A stretch of 64,000 bases of DNA from Piscinibacter gummiphilus (GTDB lineage: Bacteria > Pseudomonadota > Gammaproteobacteria > Burkholderiales > Burkholderiaceae_C): positions 248,001 to 312,000 of the forward strand of contig NZ_CP136336.1 of the NCBI RefSeq assembly GCF_032681285.1, read 5' to 3'. How positions within the stretch are numbered: the stretch's first letter is position 1; each line of letters begins with the position of its first letter. Shown in pieces: positions 17,948 to 27,801 of the stretch. A model generated the notes under the pieces. The model saw nothing but the letters and a program-made list of their open reading frames with translations. It was not told where the DNA came from and did no database searches. The position numbers and the translations under genes were made by a program.

Positions 17948-19720
17948 TTACGCGGCCACTTGGGCGGTGCGCGCGCCTTGCAGCATGGCGGCGAACACGG
18001 GCTGGCGTGAAGCCACGGCTTCGGCGCTGCCGTGGTCGACCACGCGTCCCTCCGCCATGAAGACCACGCGGTCGAAGTGATGCAGCAGGCCCATGCGGTG
18101 CACGGCCGCGATGATGCAGGCCTGCGGGAAGGCCTCGCTCAGCCGCTCGTGCACCATCTGTTCGGTGAGGGCATCGAGCGCACTCGTGGGCTCGTCGAGC
18201 AGCAGCACGCTGCTGCCGGCCGCCGCCAGCGCACCGCGCGCCAGCGCCACACGCTGCCGCTGGCCGCCTGAGAAATTGCTGCCGCGTTCCGACATCGGCG
18301 TGTCGAGCCGCTGCGGCAGCGTGGTCAGCACCATGTCGAGCGCACTCACGTGCAGCGCGCGTTGCAGGTCGGTGTCGGGCGTGTCGGCGCCGAGGGTGAT
18401 GTTGTCGCGCAGGCTCAGCTCGAAGACCTCGGCCTCCTGCGGGATCAGCGTCGCGAGGTCGGCCAGGTGGCGCCGGCCGAGCTGCGGCACGCCGTCGACC
18501 GACACATGGCCCTGCTCGGCGCCGTAGAGCCCGGCCAGCACCCGCAGCAACGTGCTCTTGCCGCAGCCGCTTGCGCCCACGAGCGCGATGCGCTCGCCGC
18601 GGTGCAGGCTCAGGTGCACGTCGTGCAGGCCGCCGCGCTCGTGGCCGGAATGGCGGTAGGCGAGGCCCTGCAGGTCGATGCGCTGCCAGGCGGCGCCGGT
18701 GGCGCGCTCCACCACAGGCACCTGCGGCGCCTGCCAGATCGGCGCGGCGCTCGCGAAGTCGGTCTGCGTGCGCGCGAGCGTCTGGTAGTTCGACGCCATC
18801 GCGCCCAGCACGTTGGCCGCCTGCTGCGCGTACTGGTAGATCATGAAGAGGCTGCCGATCAGGAGCGGCGCGCCGCTCGCCGCACCGTGCGCCGACCAGG
18901 CATAGACCACCACCAGCCCCCAGCTCAGCGAGACGGTGAGCACGTCCACCGCGCACCACTTCCACTCGTTGAGCACGATGCTGCGCCGGAGCGGCTCGAA
19001 GACCGCGAGCAGCCGGCTGTCGAGCAGCGTGCGCGTGGCCTGCTGCAGCCGCAGGCTCGCGATCGAGCCGATGTTGCCGACGAAGTCGAGCAGGCGCGCG
19101 GAGTAGCCGCGCTGCGCCTGGTTCTCGCGCGCGGCGAGCGCCATCAGCGCGCCATCGAAACGCACGATGGCCACCGCGATGGCCACGAAGCCCACCAGCG
19201 CCAGCCCGCCGGTGAGCGGCGACAGCAGCGCGAGCGCCGTGAGTGGGCCCGCCACGTTGATGAAGTTCTGCAGGTAGATGAACTGGCTCTCGGTGAAGTT
19301 CGACAAGGCCGAGCTGGCCTGCCCCACGCGGTGCTGCAGGTCGCCCGAGTGGTGGCGCTCATGCCAGGTGAGCGGCGCGGCCGTGAGGCGCCGGTACAGC
19401 GCATCGGCCACGCTGCGGCGCACGCGCAGCGCCACCGAGCGCTCCATCACCCGCGCCGGGCCGTGGAAGCACCACACCGCGGCCTGCAGGCCGAGAATGG
19501 CCGCGATCCACAAGCCTGCCCGCGAGAGACCGGCCGCACCGGCGACCTGGATGCTGTTGATCGCCTGCGCCGCCATCCACGGCATCGCGAGCTTGAGCAG
19601 CTGCGAGCCGCCCAGCATGGCGAGTGCTCCCACCATGCGCGCCCTGACCCCGGCCGCATGCGCCCAGGCATGGCGGTACAGCTGCACGAGCGGGGTGGGT
19701 GAAACGACGGTGGACGACAT
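17948..19720 (-). CDS. ABC exporter, fused membrane and ATPase domains
   Basis: 590 residues. An N-terminal type I exporter membrane domain (about 25-320, six hydrophobic segments) is followed by an ATPase with Walker A GASGCGKSTLL, Q-loop LIPQEAEVF, signature FSGGQRQRVALARG and Walker B VLLLDEPTSALD; the H-loop reads AVHRM. A half-transporter that should work as a homodimer, moving a lipid, peptide or drug outward. The substrate cannot be read. The ATG was chosen because the homology starts there; upstream is the divergent TerB gene 147 bases away. Confidence 0.9.
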   Translation of the reverse strand: MSSTVVSPTPLVQLYRHAWAHAAGVRARMVGALAMLGGSQLLKLAMPWMAAQAINSIQVAGAAGLSRAGLWIAAILGLQAAVWCFHGPARVMERSVALRVRRSVADALYRRLTAAPLTWHERHHSGDLQHRVGQASSALSNFTESQFIYLQNFINVAGPLTALALLSPLTGGLALVGFVAIAVAIVRFDGALMALAARENQAQRGYSARLLDFVGNIGSIASLRLQQATRTLLDSRLLAVFEPLRRSIVLNEWKWCAVDVLTVSLSWGLVVVYAWSAHGAASGAPLLIGSLFMIYQYAQQAANVLGAMASNYQTLARTQTDFASAAPIWQAPQVPVVERATGAAWQRIDLQGLAYRHSGHERGGLHDVHLSLHRGERIALVGASGCGKSTLLRVLAGLYGAEQGHVSVDGVPQLGRRHLADLATLIPQEAEVFELSLRDNITLGADTPDTDLQRALHVSALDMVLTTLPQRLDTPMSERGSNFSGGQRQRVALARGALAAAGSSVLLLDEPTSALDALTEQMVHERLSEAFPQACIIAAVHRMGLLHHFDRVVFMAEGRVVDHGSAEAVASRQPVFAAMLQGARTAQVAA

Positions 19721-19867
19721 GGGCGCAAGCGGTGTGAAAGGGCCAAAACGGCCAGCCTGCCACTGTAGGACGGCGGGCCGAGCGTGCGCAGTCGGGCGGG
19801 CGCCACGCGGCCTGTCCGAAGTTCCCTTACACACCGGGCCGCTTCGCGGCGGTGCCATCATCGACGC

Positions 19868-20335
19868 ATGCTCAAGACGCTGAAAGACCTCTTCGACAGC
19901 CTGTGCCCGCCCGCGCCGGCCGCCGACCCCGCCACCGCCGAACACGCGCTGCAGCTCGCCACCGCGGTGATGCTGGTCGAGGTCATGCGCGCCGACCCCG
20001 GCTTCCACGCGGGCGAGCGCGAGGCAGTGCTGGCCGGCTTGCGCGACAAGTTCTCGCTCTCCGACGACGAAGCGCAACGCCTCACCGAGCTCGCCGAAGA
20101 CGCGGCCCAGCGCGCCACCGATCTCTTCAGCTTCACCTCGCGCATCAACGAGCGTTTCGAGATGCCGCAGAAGCTGCGCATGATCGAGCACATGTGGCGC
20201 GTGGCCTACGCCGACGGCCACCTGAGCGCCCACGAGCGCCACGTGCTGTGGCGCATCGCCGACCTGCTGCACGTGCCGCAGGGGGCGTATGTAAATGCGC
20301 GGATGCGGGCGGAGAAAGAGGCCGGCGTCGGGTGA
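19868..20335 (+). CDS. TerB-like tellurite-resistance domain protein
   Basis: 155-residue mostly helical protein of the TerB/COG4103 type: repeated acidic motifs VMRADPGFHAGEREAV and AYADGHLSAHERHVLWRIADLL resemble the two metal-binding TerB half-repeats. No ter operon partners are nearby, so resistance to tellurite should not be assumed; stand-alone TerB proteins are common in Burkholderiales and their role is unknown. The start ATG at 19868 gives the standard family N-terminus. Confidence 0.8.
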   Translation: MLKTLKDLFDSLCPPAPAADPATAEHALQLATAVMLVEVMRADPGFHAGEREAVLAGLRDKFSLSDDEAQRLTELAEDAAQRATDLFSFTSRINERFEMPQKLRMIEHMWRVAYADGHLSAHERHVLWRIADLLHVPQGAYVNARMRAEKEAGVG

Positions 20336-20350
20336 CACGCCGCCACAGGC

Positions 20351-21247
20351 TCAGCGCATGGTGTTGAGCGCCAGCAGCCGGCGCTGCATGCCTTCGCAAC
20401 TGAGGTCGAAGCCCTGCGCGGAGTGCACCACGGCCACGCCGTGCGACGCCGACCACACCGCCTCTGCGCTCAGGCCGGCACTGAGCGCGAGCGTGCGTTG
20501 CAGCGCCGTCATCTCCGGGCCGAGGGCCTTGTCGACCAGGTGCGGCAGCCGCCCCACATGCACGTCGGAGCGTGCCGCGAGCGCGGCCAGTTGGAGCGCT
20601 TCGTCTTCGGCCTGAGGCTCGTCGCGCGCGCGGGCTTCGGCGGCGAGGGCCTGCCAGGGCACGGCGTTGTCGGGGTCGAGGCGCACCCATTGCGCCGTGC
20701 TGAGGAGGTTGCACGAGCCGCCGCCGGGCCCGTGCCGGCCGGTGCAGGCTTCGAGCGCGATGGCGTAGACGAAGGGGTCGCGGGACGCGGCAGCGAGGCG
20801 GGCGATCTGCTCGATGCGGCTCGTCACCTCGCGCCCGCGCAGGCGGGCGCCCATCCAGAGCGCCGCGGCACGCACCTGGTCGTCGTCACTGGCCAGCATG
20901 AGCGCGTCCATCGCCTCCAGCGCCGAGCGGCGCACGTCGAGCGGAATGCGCTGCACAGGGTCGGGGTCGTCGGGCGGCAGTTGCACCTCGCCGTAGCCGC
21001 AGACCTCGGCCGTGCCGAGCGGGCGGCGCTGCGGTTTCGCAGGCGGGACTTTGAGCACCGGCGGGCGGGTGTAGGGCGCGGCGGGTGTCGAGGGGGTGAC
21101 GGCCATCGCCACGGGCTTGGGGGTGGCTGCGGGCTCCACAGGTGCATCGGGGCCTGCGGCTTGCGCCAGCCACAGCATCACCCCCACCGCACCGGCCGCG
21201 ACCGGCACGGCCCATCGTGGGGTGCCGTGTTGTCTCCGTTCTTGCAT
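20351..21247 (-). CDS. hypothetical membrane-anchored helical protein
   Basis: 298 residues, not recognised. One N-terminal hydrophobic segment (about 12-30), then a proline/alanine-rich stretch (30-75), then a helical soluble domain with paired alanine-rich motifs (RAAALWMGARLRG, DNAVPWQALAAEARA) that read like HEAT or TPR-type packing. Four to five cysteines (AEVCGYG, EACTGRHG, GSCNL, LSCEGM) suggest disulfides and a periplasmic location. It is convergent with the TerB gene, 15 bases apart. No function assigned. Confidence 0.6.
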   Translation of the reverse strand: MQERRQHGTPRWAVPVAAGAVGVMLWLAQAAGPDAPVEPAATPKPVAMAVTPSTPAAPYTRPPVLKVPPAKPQRRPLGTAEVCGYGEVQLPPDDPDPVQRIPLDVRRSALEAMDALMLASDDDQVRAAALWMGARLRGREVTSRIEQIARLAAASRDPFVYAIALEACTGRHGPGGGSCNLLSTAQWVRLDPDNAVPWQALAAEARARDEPQAEDEALQLAALAARSDVHVGRLPHLVDKALGPEMTALQRTLALSAGLSAEAVWSASHGVAVVHSAQGFDLSCEGMQRRLLALNTMR

Positions 21248-21376
21248 GGCCTGACCTCATGGGGCGAGCCTGCGTGCAGGGTGGCACAGCGGCTCGCCGG
21301 AGGCAACTCCCCCGCAGATCAGCAGACTCGGCCGAGCCTCGGCAGAATCGTCGGGTTCCCACCCTGTCACACCACC

Positions 21377-21790
21377 ATGCGCACAGCCGACGATTTCAAC
21401 CAGCGCGCCGCGCACAACCTGCCCGGCCACCTGGGCATCACCATCACCCACGGCGGGCCGGACGTGATCCACGCCGAGATGCCGGTGCAGCCGTTCCTGA
21501 TGGCGCCCAACGGCTTCCTGCACGCTGGCAGCGTGGTCACCCTGGCCGACACCGCCGCCGGCTTCGGCTGCCTGGCCAACCTGCCGGACGGCGCGGTGGG
21601 CTTCACCACCATCGAGCTCAAGTCCAACCACCTCGGCACGGCGCGCGACGGCACGGTCGAGGTGACCGCCACGCCCGTGCACAAAGGCCGCAACACGCAG
21701 GTGTGGGACTCTGTCGTGAAGCACCGCGAGACCGGCAAGACGGTCGCGCTCTTTCGTTGCACGCAGATGGTTCTGTATGGCAAGGGATGA
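21377..21790 (+). CDS. PaaI-family hotdog thioesterase
   Basis: 137 residues of hotdog fold: the active helix NGFLHAGSVVTLADTAAGFGC carries the Asp/His pattern of PaaI-like acyl-CoA thioesterases, followed by TTIELKSNHLGTARDGTVEVTATPVHKGRNTQVWD. It hydrolyses acyl- or aryl-CoA in the cytoplasm; specificity is unknown. It is the first of three close genes (thioesterase, phosphatase, hydrolase) on the plus strand, with a divergent start against the hypothetical 129 bases upstream. Confidence 0.87.
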   Translation: MRTADDFNQRAAHNLPGHLGITITHGGPDVIHAEMPVQPFLMAPNGFLHAGSVVTLADTAAGFGCLANLPDGAVGFTTIELKSNHLGTARDGTVEVTATPVHKGRNTQVWDSVVKHRETGKTVALFRCTQMVLYGKG

Positions 21791-21800
21791 GTGCGCCGGC

Positions 21801-22262
21801 ATGAGCGCCGCGCTCGCCACCATCTACAACCACCGCGCCATCGACGAGCGCCTCGGCAGCTCGGGCCAGCCGAGCGTGAAGCAGCTGGGCGACATCGCCG
21901 AAGCCGGCTACACCACCGTCATCAACCTCGCGCTGCACGACGACCCACGCTATTCGCTGCCCGACGAAGCCGGCACGGTGGCGTCGCTGGGCATGCGCTA
22001 CGTGCACATCCCGGTGCAGTTCGGCGCGCCGATGCGCGAGGACCTCAAGGCCTTCTTCGATGCGATGGACGGCTGCCGCGGCGAGAAGGTCTGGGTGCAC
22101 TGCGCCGCCAACCTGCGCGTCACTGCGTTCCTCGGCCTCTACTGGGCACTGCGCGAGCAACGGCCTCGCGAGCAGGCCTTTGCACTGATGCGCGAGGTCT
22201 GGCGCCAGCCCGACCCGGTGTGGGATGCCTTCATCGACGACGCGCTCGCGTCGCCGCCCTGA
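21801..22262 (+). CDS. protein tyrosine phosphatase-like protein
   Basis: 153 residues with the dual-specificity phosphatase fold (COG3453-like): SSGQPSVKQLGDIAEAGYTTVINL at the start and the P-loop VHCAANLRVTA, where CAANLR follows the Cys-X5-Arg pattern that holds phosphate. A general acid Asp may be in LALHDDPRY. An ATG eight codons earlier (21777) lies inside the thioesterase gene and is possible; 21801 was taken because the homology-like region starts there. The hydrolase ATG lies 4 bases after its stop. Confidence 0.78.
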   Translation: MSAALATIYNHRAIDERLGSSGQPSVKQLGDIAEAGYTTVINLALHDDPRYSLPDEAGTVASLGMRYVHIPVQFGAPMREDLKAFFDAMDGCRGEKVWVHCAANLRVTAFLGLYWALREQRPREQAFALMREVWRQPDPVWDAFIDDALASPP

Positions 22263-22266
22263 GGCC

Positions 22267-23022
22267 ATGCGGCGAATGCTGACCAGCCTTGTCGTCGTTG
22301 CCCTGCTGGCCTACGGGGCGGCCTGCGCGGCACTCTTTTTCTTCCAGCGCTCGCTGCTCTACTTCCCGCAGCCGGCGCATGTCGACACGCCGCACGTGCC
22401 GGTCGACGGCCGGCCGGGGGTGGTGGCCAGCCACCGTGCGCTCGCGGGCGCGCAGGCGGTGCTGTATTTCGGCGGCAACGGCGAAGACGTGACCCAGAAC
22501 TTCGCGCCGCTCGCGCAGGCCTTCCCGCAGCATTCGCTCTACCTGCTGCACTACCGCGGGTACGGCCGCAGCAGCGGCAAGCCCACCGAGGCCGACATCG
22601 CCGACGATGCGCTCGCGCTCTTCGACCAGGTGCACCGGCAGCACCCGCAGGTCACGGTGATCGGCCGCAGCCTGGGCAGCGGCGTGGCCACGCGGCTCGC
22701 GAGCCAGCGGCCGGCGGCGCGGCTGGTGCTCGTGACGCCCTACGACAGCATCGAAGACATCGCCGCGGCGCGCTTTCGCGTCTTCCCGGTGCGCTGGCTG
22801 CTGCTCGACAAGTACGCCTCGTGGCGCTACGCCGCGCAGGTGCAGGCGCCGACCACGGTGCTGATGGCCGAGCACGACGAGGTGATCCCGCGCGACAGCA
22901 CCGAGATGCTGATGACCCGCTTCGCTGCCGGCCGCGCCACGTTGCACGTGCTGCCGGGTGCCGGCCACAACGACATCTCGCTGGCCGCGGACTATGTGCG
23001 CCTGCTCGGCGGCGCGCGCTGA
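22267..23022 (+). CDS. membrane-anchored alpha/beta-hydrolase (BEM46/FrsA-like)
   Basis: 251 residues. An uncleaved N-terminal helix (MLTSLVVVALLAYGAACAAL) is followed by FFFQRSLLYFPQP, typical of the YfhR/Bem46 group. Catalytic elements: VLYFGGNGEDV, nucleophile elbow GRSLGSGVA, acid in AEHDEVIPRDS and His in PGAGHNDIS. Substrate unknown. It follows the phosphatase by 4 bases and probably shares its message. Confidence 0.85.
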   Translation: MRRMLTSLVVVALLAYGAACAALFFFQRSLLYFPQPAHVDTPHVPVDGRPGVVASHRALAGAQAVLYFGGNGEDVTQNFAPLAQAFPQHSLYLLHYRGYGRSSGKPTEADIADDALALFDQVHRQHPQVTVIGRSLGSGVATRLASQRPAARLVLVTPYDSIEDIAAARFRVFPVRWLLLDKYASWRYAAQVQAPTTVLMAEHDEVIPRDSTEMLMTRFAAGRATLHVLPGAGHNDISLAADYVRLLGGAR

Positions 23023-23025
23023 GCG

Positions 23026-23385
23026 TCAGGCGTCCAGCCGCTCGTAGCCGGCGTCACCCGGCGACACCACCGAGATGAAGCGCAGCGGCTGTCGGCCGTG
23101 GTTGTACACGCCGTGCACACAACCACGCGGCGCCACCACCACGTCGCCTGCGTACACCTCGCGCGCCGTGCCCGCATGGTCGAGCCGGTACTGGCCGGTG
23201 CCGCTGAGGATGGTCCAGGTGTCCTGCCCGGCCGGGTGCACATGCGCCGGGATGCACTGGCCCGGTGCGACGTGCCACGCCACGATCACCGCATCGGCGT
23301 TCTCGACCACCACGCTGCGCAGCGGCTCGCCTTCGGCGGTGGGCTGGAAGAACTCGGCGCTGGGATAGATGCGGTCGGTGTGCAT
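23026..23385 (-). CDS. small cupin-domain protein
   Basis: 119 residues, a single cupin barrel. The metal-site motif 1 reads HVHPAGQDTWTILSG (His-X-His ... Gln/Glu) and motif 2 GCVHGVYNHG. Metal-dependent or ligand-binding role unknown. It is on the minus strand, 3 bases from the convergent hydrolase stop and 42 bases upstream of nothing co-directional until the flavoprotein gene ends at 23428, so it may be the last gene of the cytochrome-flavoprotein transcript. Confidence 0.83.
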   Translation of the reverse strand: MHTDRIYPSAEFFQPTAEGEPLRSVVVENADAVIVAWHVAPGQCIPAHVHPAGQDTWTILSGTGQYRLDHAGTAREVYAGDVVVAPRGCVHGVYNHGRQPLRFISVVSPGDAGYERLDA

Positions 23386-23427
23386 GTGCGGCGCGCTCGC
23401 AAGAAGCAGGCCGCGCTCCGGCTCCTG

Positions 23428-24690
23428 TCAGCCCAGCGTGTCGGCCCAGATGTTGCGCGCCCAGCCCGCCGCGAACGCCGCCTCGGCTTCGTTGCGCTGC
23501 ACCGAGACGCCGCCCGAGCCGGGCACCGGCTTGAAGGTGGCTTCCGCCGCCACGTACTCGTGCACGCTCGCCACGTGGATCGCGCTCGTGTCGCCCACGT
23601 GGCTGTAGCAGGTGTTGGTAAGCATCGGGTGCGGGTTCACCGGCTCGCCGCGCAGGCGCGCGACGATGGCCGCCGCCGCCACCTTGGCGTGCGCGTTGGC
23701 CATGTGGGCGCTCTTGGGCATGCCGCCCGCGGCGAGCACCGCGTCGCCGAGCACGTGCACGTCTTTGGCGGCGGTCGACTCGAAGGTGAGCCAGTCGACC
23801 TTGCACCAGCGGCCGGCGTTCATCAGCCCGCTCTCGGCGGCGATGGAGTTGGCGCGCATCGGCGGCAGCAGGTTGAGCACGTCGGCGCGCACGTCGTCCT
23901 GCACTTCGATGCGGATGCGCTGGCCCTCCACGGCAACCACCTTGTGCAAGGGCCGGTACTCCACCATGCCCGGATACAGCTCGGCCCAGGCCTTCTTGAA
24001 GAGCGCCGGCTTGGAGGTGACGTCGGGGTTGGCGTCGAGGATCAGCACCTTCGACTTCGGCTTGGCGCGCTGGAAGTAGGCGGCGATCACGCTCGCCCGC
24101 TCGTAGGGCCCGGGTGGGCAGCGGTAGGGCGACTCGGGCACCGAGATCGCATACACGCCGCCGTCGGGCATGGCTTCGAGCTGGCGTCGCAGCGCCGCCG
24201 TCTCGGGCCCGGCCTTCCACGCCTGCAGCACCTGGCCGCTGGCGTGCGCGGCGCGCAGGCCGGCGATCTCGTCGAACAGCAGCTCCACGCCGGGCGAGAC
24301 CACCAGCGTGTCGTAACGGAGGCTCGAACCACCGGCGAGCGTGACCGTCTTGGCCGCGGTGTCGAGGCGCGAGGCGCTGTCGCGCACCCAGGTCACGCCG
24401 TGGCGCGAGACGAGCGTGTCATACGGGCTCGTGATGTCGGACAGCTGGCGCAGGCCGCTCAGCACCAGGTTCGACACCGGGCACGAGACGAATCTCGGCT
24501 GCGGCTCGACGAGCACCACGTCGACCTTCCCCTCGGACAGCAGCCGCACATATCGCGCCGCGGTCGCGCCGCCGTAGCCACCGCCGATCACCACCACCTG
24601 CGCACGAGACGGCACGCGCTGGCCCGTGGTGCCGCAGGCCGCCAGCGTGACGGCCGCACCGCTGCCCAGCAAGAGATTGCGGCGCCTCAT
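23428..24690 (-). CDS. flavocytochrome c sulfide dehydrogenase-type flavoprotein (FccB/SoxF)
   Basis: 420 residues. A twin-arginine-like start ([18 protein letters not shown]) also ends in a lipobox-like LAAC. The FAD-binding motif VVVIGGGYGGATAARYV is at 32-48. Cys70 in RFVSCPVSNLVLSG and the later Cys in NTCYSHVGDT are the two redox-active cysteines of flavocytochrome c. The C-terminal domain matches the FCSD type. It would oxidise sulfide or a sulfur compound in the periplasm and pass electrons to the cytochrome encoded just upstream, whose stop overlaps its ATG by 4 bases. Confidence 0.9.
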   Translation of the reverse strand: MRRRNLLLGSGAAVTLAACGTTGQRVPSRAQVVVIGGGYGGATAARYVRLLSEGKVDVVLVEPQPRFVSCPVSNLVLSGLRQLSDITSPYDTLVSRHGVTWVRDSASRLDTAAKTVTLAGGSSLRYDTLVVSPGVELLFDEIAGLRAAHASGQVLQAWKAGPETAALRRQLEAMPDGGVYAISVPESPYRCPPGPYERASVIAAYFQRAKPKSKVLILDANPDVTSKPALFKKAWAELYPGMVEYRPLHKVVAVEGQRIRIEVQDDVRADVLNLLPPMRANSIAAESGLMNAGRWCKVDWLTFESTAAKDVHVLGDAVLAAGGMPKSAHMANAHAKVAAAAIVARLRGEPVNPHPMLTNTCYSHVGDTSAIHVASVHEYVAAEATFKPVPGSGGVSVQRNEAEAAFAAGWARNIWADTLG

Positions 24691-25013
24691 GGCGACACCC
24701 TCGGCAGCGCCGCGAAATAGGCGGCGAGCTGCTCGATCTGCTCGGGCGTGTAGCCCTTGGCGATCTGGTGCATCACGGTGGCGGGGCGGCTGCCGTCGCG
24801 AAACGCGTTGAGCTGCGCTTGCAGGTACTGCCGGTCCAGCCCGCGCAGGCTCGCCATGCCGGCGCCGCCGACGGCCTGGCCATCGGTGCCGTGGCAGGCG
24901 GCGCAGGTGGCGGCGAGCGAGCGTGTCGCCAGCGGGGCGGTCGTCTGCGCCTGGGTGCCGGAAGCCGCCAGGAGGCCGGCCAGAAGAATGCCCGCGTGTC
25001 GTCGTCTCGCCAT
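24687..25013 (-). CDS. class I cytochrome c, partner of the FccB/SoxF flavoprotein
   Basis: 108 residues with a Sec signal ([15 protein letters not shown]) and a single heme c site CAACH at about residues 37-41. The second half ([26 protein letters not shown]) supplies the Met ligand region typical of FccA/SoxE or c4/c553-like subunits. Only one heme site is present, whereas many FccA proteins have two. It is the first gene of the minus-strand pair and divergent from the molybdenum hydroxylase operon 122 bases away. Confidence 0.88.
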   Translation of the reverse strand: MARRRHAGILLAGLLAASGTQAQTTAPLATRSLAATCAACHGTDGQAVGGAGMASLRGLDRQYLQAQLNAFRDGSRPATVMHQIAKGYTPEQIEQLAAYFAALPRVSP

Positions 25014-25135
25014 GCGTTGGTCTCCGCGTCGTGAGGCGCCGCATCTTGCGCCGTACCGGGCCCGCCCCCTGTCACGTCAGGGTTTTAACCTTGCCGCATG
25101 CTCGCCAGCCTCGACCGCCCAGAGGAGACGTTTCG

Positions 25136-25645
25136 ATGGCCACCCTTCACGTCAACGGCACGACCCGCACGGTGACTGCCGACCCCGAGACCCCGCTGCT
25201 GTGGGTGCTGCGCGAGCAACTCGGGCTGACCGGCACCAAGTACGGCTGCGGCATCGCGCAATGCGGCGCCTGCACGGTGCACATCGACGGCCAGCCCACC
25301 CGCAGCTGCGTGCGGCCGGTGTCCTCGGTGAGCGCGAAGGAGAAGATCGTCACCATCGAAGGGCTGTCGGCGAAAGGCGACCACCCGGTGCAGAAGGCCT
25401 GGCAGGCGATGGACGTGCCGCAGTGCGGCTACTGCCAGTCCGGAATGATCATGGCCGCGGCGGCGCTGCTGAAGCAGAAGCCCGACCCGACCGATGCCGA
25501 CATCGATGCGGCCATGACCAACATCTGCCGCTGCGGCACCTACAACCGCGTGCGCGCCGCGATCAAGGCGGCGGCGAAGGGCGGCGACATGAAGAAGCTG
25601 GCGGTCGACATCCAGCACATCGTGGCGGAAGGGGGCCAGGCATGA
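25136..25645 (+). CDS. (2Fe-2S) subunit of a molybdenum hydroxylase (IorA-like)
   Basis: 169 residues. A plant-type 2Fe-2S cluster motif [16 protein letters not shown] lies at about 39-54, and the second four-Cys cluster is formed by CGYCQSG and CRCGTY. This is the small subunit of xanthine oxidase family hydroxylases in the two-subunit isoquinoline 1-oxidoreductase style, without a FAD subunit. An unusual 20-residue tail ([19 protein letters not shown]) follows. AGAGGAGA precedes the ATG. The stop overlaps the large-subunit ATG by 4 bases. Confidence 0.93.
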   Translation: MATLHVNGTTRTVTADPETPLLWVLREQLGLTGTKYGCGIAQCGACTVHIDGQPTRSCVRPVSSVSAKEKIVTIEGLSAKGDHPVQKAWQAMDVPQCGYCQSGMIMAAAALLKQKPDPTDADIDAAMTNICRCGTYNRVRAAIKAAAKGGDMKKLAVDIQHIVAEGGQA

Positions 25646-27801
25646 GCACCGTCACCCTCTCGCGTCGCTCGTTCATCGGCGCTTCGGCCGGCCTGGTGGT
25701 CGGCTTTCACATCCCCTTCGCCGGTGCGGCGGCGCACACGGAGACGCCCGAGATCAACGCCTGGGTCGTGGTGAAACCCGACGACACCGTGGTGATCCGC
25801 ATTGCCCGCTCCGAGATGGGCCAGGGCACGCTCACCGGCCTCGCGCAACTCGTGGCCGAGGAACTCGACTGCGACTGGGCGAAGGTCACGACCGAGTACC
25901 CGACGCCGGGCCAGAACCTTGCGCGCAAACGTGCCTGGGGCAACTTCTCGACCGGCGGCAGCCGCGGCATCCGCGAGTCGCACGAGTACGTGCGCAAGGG
26001 CGGCGCCACCGCGCGGCTGATGCTGGTGCAGGCCGCGGCCGACCAGTGGAAGGTGCCGGCGAGCGAATGCCGCGCCGCCAACAGCGTGATCACGCACACG
26101 CCGAGCGGCCGCACGGTGAGCTACGGCAAGGTCGCCCTCGCCGCCGCGAAGCTCACCCCGCCCACCGACGTCGCGCTCAAGGACCCGAAAGACTGGAAGC
26201 TCGTCGGCAAGCCGCTCGCCCGCCTCGACACGGTCGACAAGACCACCGGCGCGCAGGTCTACGGCAGCGATCTCAAGCTCCCCGGCATGCTCAACGCCGC
26301 CATCAAGGACTGCCCGGTCTTCGGCGGCAAGGTGAAGCGCATCGACGAAGCCGCCATCGCCAAGCGCCCCGGCGTGAAGAAGATCGTGCGCGTGGGCGAC
26401 AGCGCCGTGGCGGTCGTGGCCGACACCTGGTGGCACGCGAAGAGCGCGCTCGACGCCTTGCCCATCGAGTGGGACGAAGGCCCGAACGCGAAGGTGTCGA
26501 GCGCGAGCATCGCGGCTCTGCTGAAGGAAGGCCTCGACGCGCCGCAGGCGGTGGTGGGCAACAGCAACGGCGATGCGAAGGCGGCGCTTGCGAGCAGCGC
26601 GCGTGTGATCGAGGCGGTGTATTCGTACCCGTTCCAGAACCACGCGACGATGGAGACGATGAACGCGACGGTGAAGTACACGCCCGAGCGTTGCGAAGTG
26701 TGGACCCCGACGCAGAACGGCGAGGCCGCACTCGCCGCGGCCAGCGAGGCCTCGGGCCTGCCGGCCGAGAAGTGCGAGGTCTACAAGCTGCTGCTCGGGG
26801 GCGGCTTCGGACGGCGCGGCGCGGTGCACGACTGGGTGCACCAGGCGGTGGCCATCGCCAAGCAACTGCCCGGCACGCCGGTCAAGCTGATCTGGTCGCG
26901 CGAGGAAGACATGACGCACGGCCGCTACCACCCGGTCACGCAATGCAAGCTGCGCGCGGGGCTCGATGCCGATGGCAAGCTCAACGCACTGCACATGCGC
27001 CTCTCGGGGCAGTCGATCCTTGCGGGTGTGTTCCCGCAGATGATCCGCGACGGCAAGGACCCGGTGGTCTTCCAGGGCCTCAACCCGCCCGGGCCCGAAG
27101 CGTCGATCGGCTACAGCGTGCCGCACCTGCTCGTCGACCACGCGATGCGCAACCCGCATGTGCCGCCCGGCTTCTGGCGCGGGGTCAACCTGAACCAGAA
27201 CACCATCTACCTCGAGTGTTTCATCGACGAAATCGCGCACGCCACCAAGACCGACCCGCTGGCCTTCCGGCGCGCGCTGATGGCCAACCACCCCAAGCAC
27301 CTCGCGGTGCTCAACGCCGCCGCCGAGCGCGCCGGCTGGGGCACACCGGCGCCGGCCGGCGTGTACCGCGGCCTCGCGCAGACGATGGGTTTCGGCAGCT
27401 ACGTGGCCGCGTGTGCCGAGGTGTCGGTGAGCGACGAGGGCCAGCTCAAGGTGCACCGCATCGTGGCCGCCACCGACCCCGGCCATGCGGTCAACCCGCA
27501 GCAGATCGCGGCGCAGGTCGAAGGCTCGTTCGTCTACGGCCTCTCGGCTGCGCTCTTCGGCGAGTGCACGGTGAAAGACGGCCGCATCGAGCAGGACAAC
27601 TTCAGCACCTACCCGGTGCTGCAGATGGAGCACATGCCCAAGGTCGAAACCATCGTCATGCCCTCGGGCGGCTTCTGGGGCGGGGTGGGCGAGCCCACCA
27701 TCGCGGTGGCTGCACCGGCCGTGCTCAACGCAATCTTCGCGGCCACCGGCAAGCGCATCCGCGAACTGCCGTTGCGGCACCACAGCCTGAAGAAGGCTTG
27801 A
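25642..27801 (+). CDS. molybdopterin-binding large subunit of a molybdenum hydroxylase (IorB-like)
   Basis: 719 residues. A twin-arginine signal ([16 protein letters not shown]) sends the folded enzyme with its small subunit to the periplasm. Cofactor motifs: [30 protein letters not shown] and [14 protein letters not shown] with the conserved Glu. It oxidises an N-heterocycle, aldehyde or other C-H substrate with water as oxygen donor and would pass electrons to a cytochrome c, since no FAD subunit is present. Its TGA shares a base with the soxX ATG (TGATG), so the hydroxylase and Sox genes form one operon. Substrate unknown. Confidence 0.92.
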   Translation: MSTVTLSRRSFIGASAGLVVGFHIPFAGAAAHTETPEINAWVVVKPDDTVVIRIARSEMGQGTLTGLAQLVAEELDCDWAKVTTEYPTPGQNLARKRAWGNFSTGGSRGIRESHEYVRKGGATARLMLVQAAADQWKVPASECRAANSVITHTPSGRTVSYGKVALAAAKLTPPTDVALKDPKDWKLVGKPLARLDTVDKTTGAQVYGSDLKLPGMLNAAIKDCPVFGGKVKRIDEAAIAKRPGVKKIVRVGDSAVAVVADTWWHAKSALDALPIEWDEGPNAKVSSASIAALLKEGLDAPQAVVGNSNGDAKAALASSARVIEAVYSYPFQNHATMETMNATVKYTPERCEVWTPTQNGEAALAAASEASGLPAEKCEVYKLLLGGGFGRRGAVHDWVHQAVAIAKQLPGTPVKLIWSREEDMTHGRYHPVTQCKLRAGLDADGKLNALHMRLSGQSILAGVFPQMIRDGKDPVVFQGLNPPGPEASIGYSVPHLLVDHAMRNPHVPPGFWRGVNLNQNTIYLECFIDEIAHATKTDPLAFRRALMANHPKHLAVLNAAAERAGWGTPAPAGVYRGLAQTMGFGSYVAACAEVSVSDEGQLKVHRIVAATDPGHAVNPQQIAAQVEGSFVYGLSAALFGECTVKDGRIEQDNFSTYPVLQMEHMPKVETIVMPSGGFWGGVGEPTIAVAAPAVLNAIFAATGKRIRELPLRHHSLKKA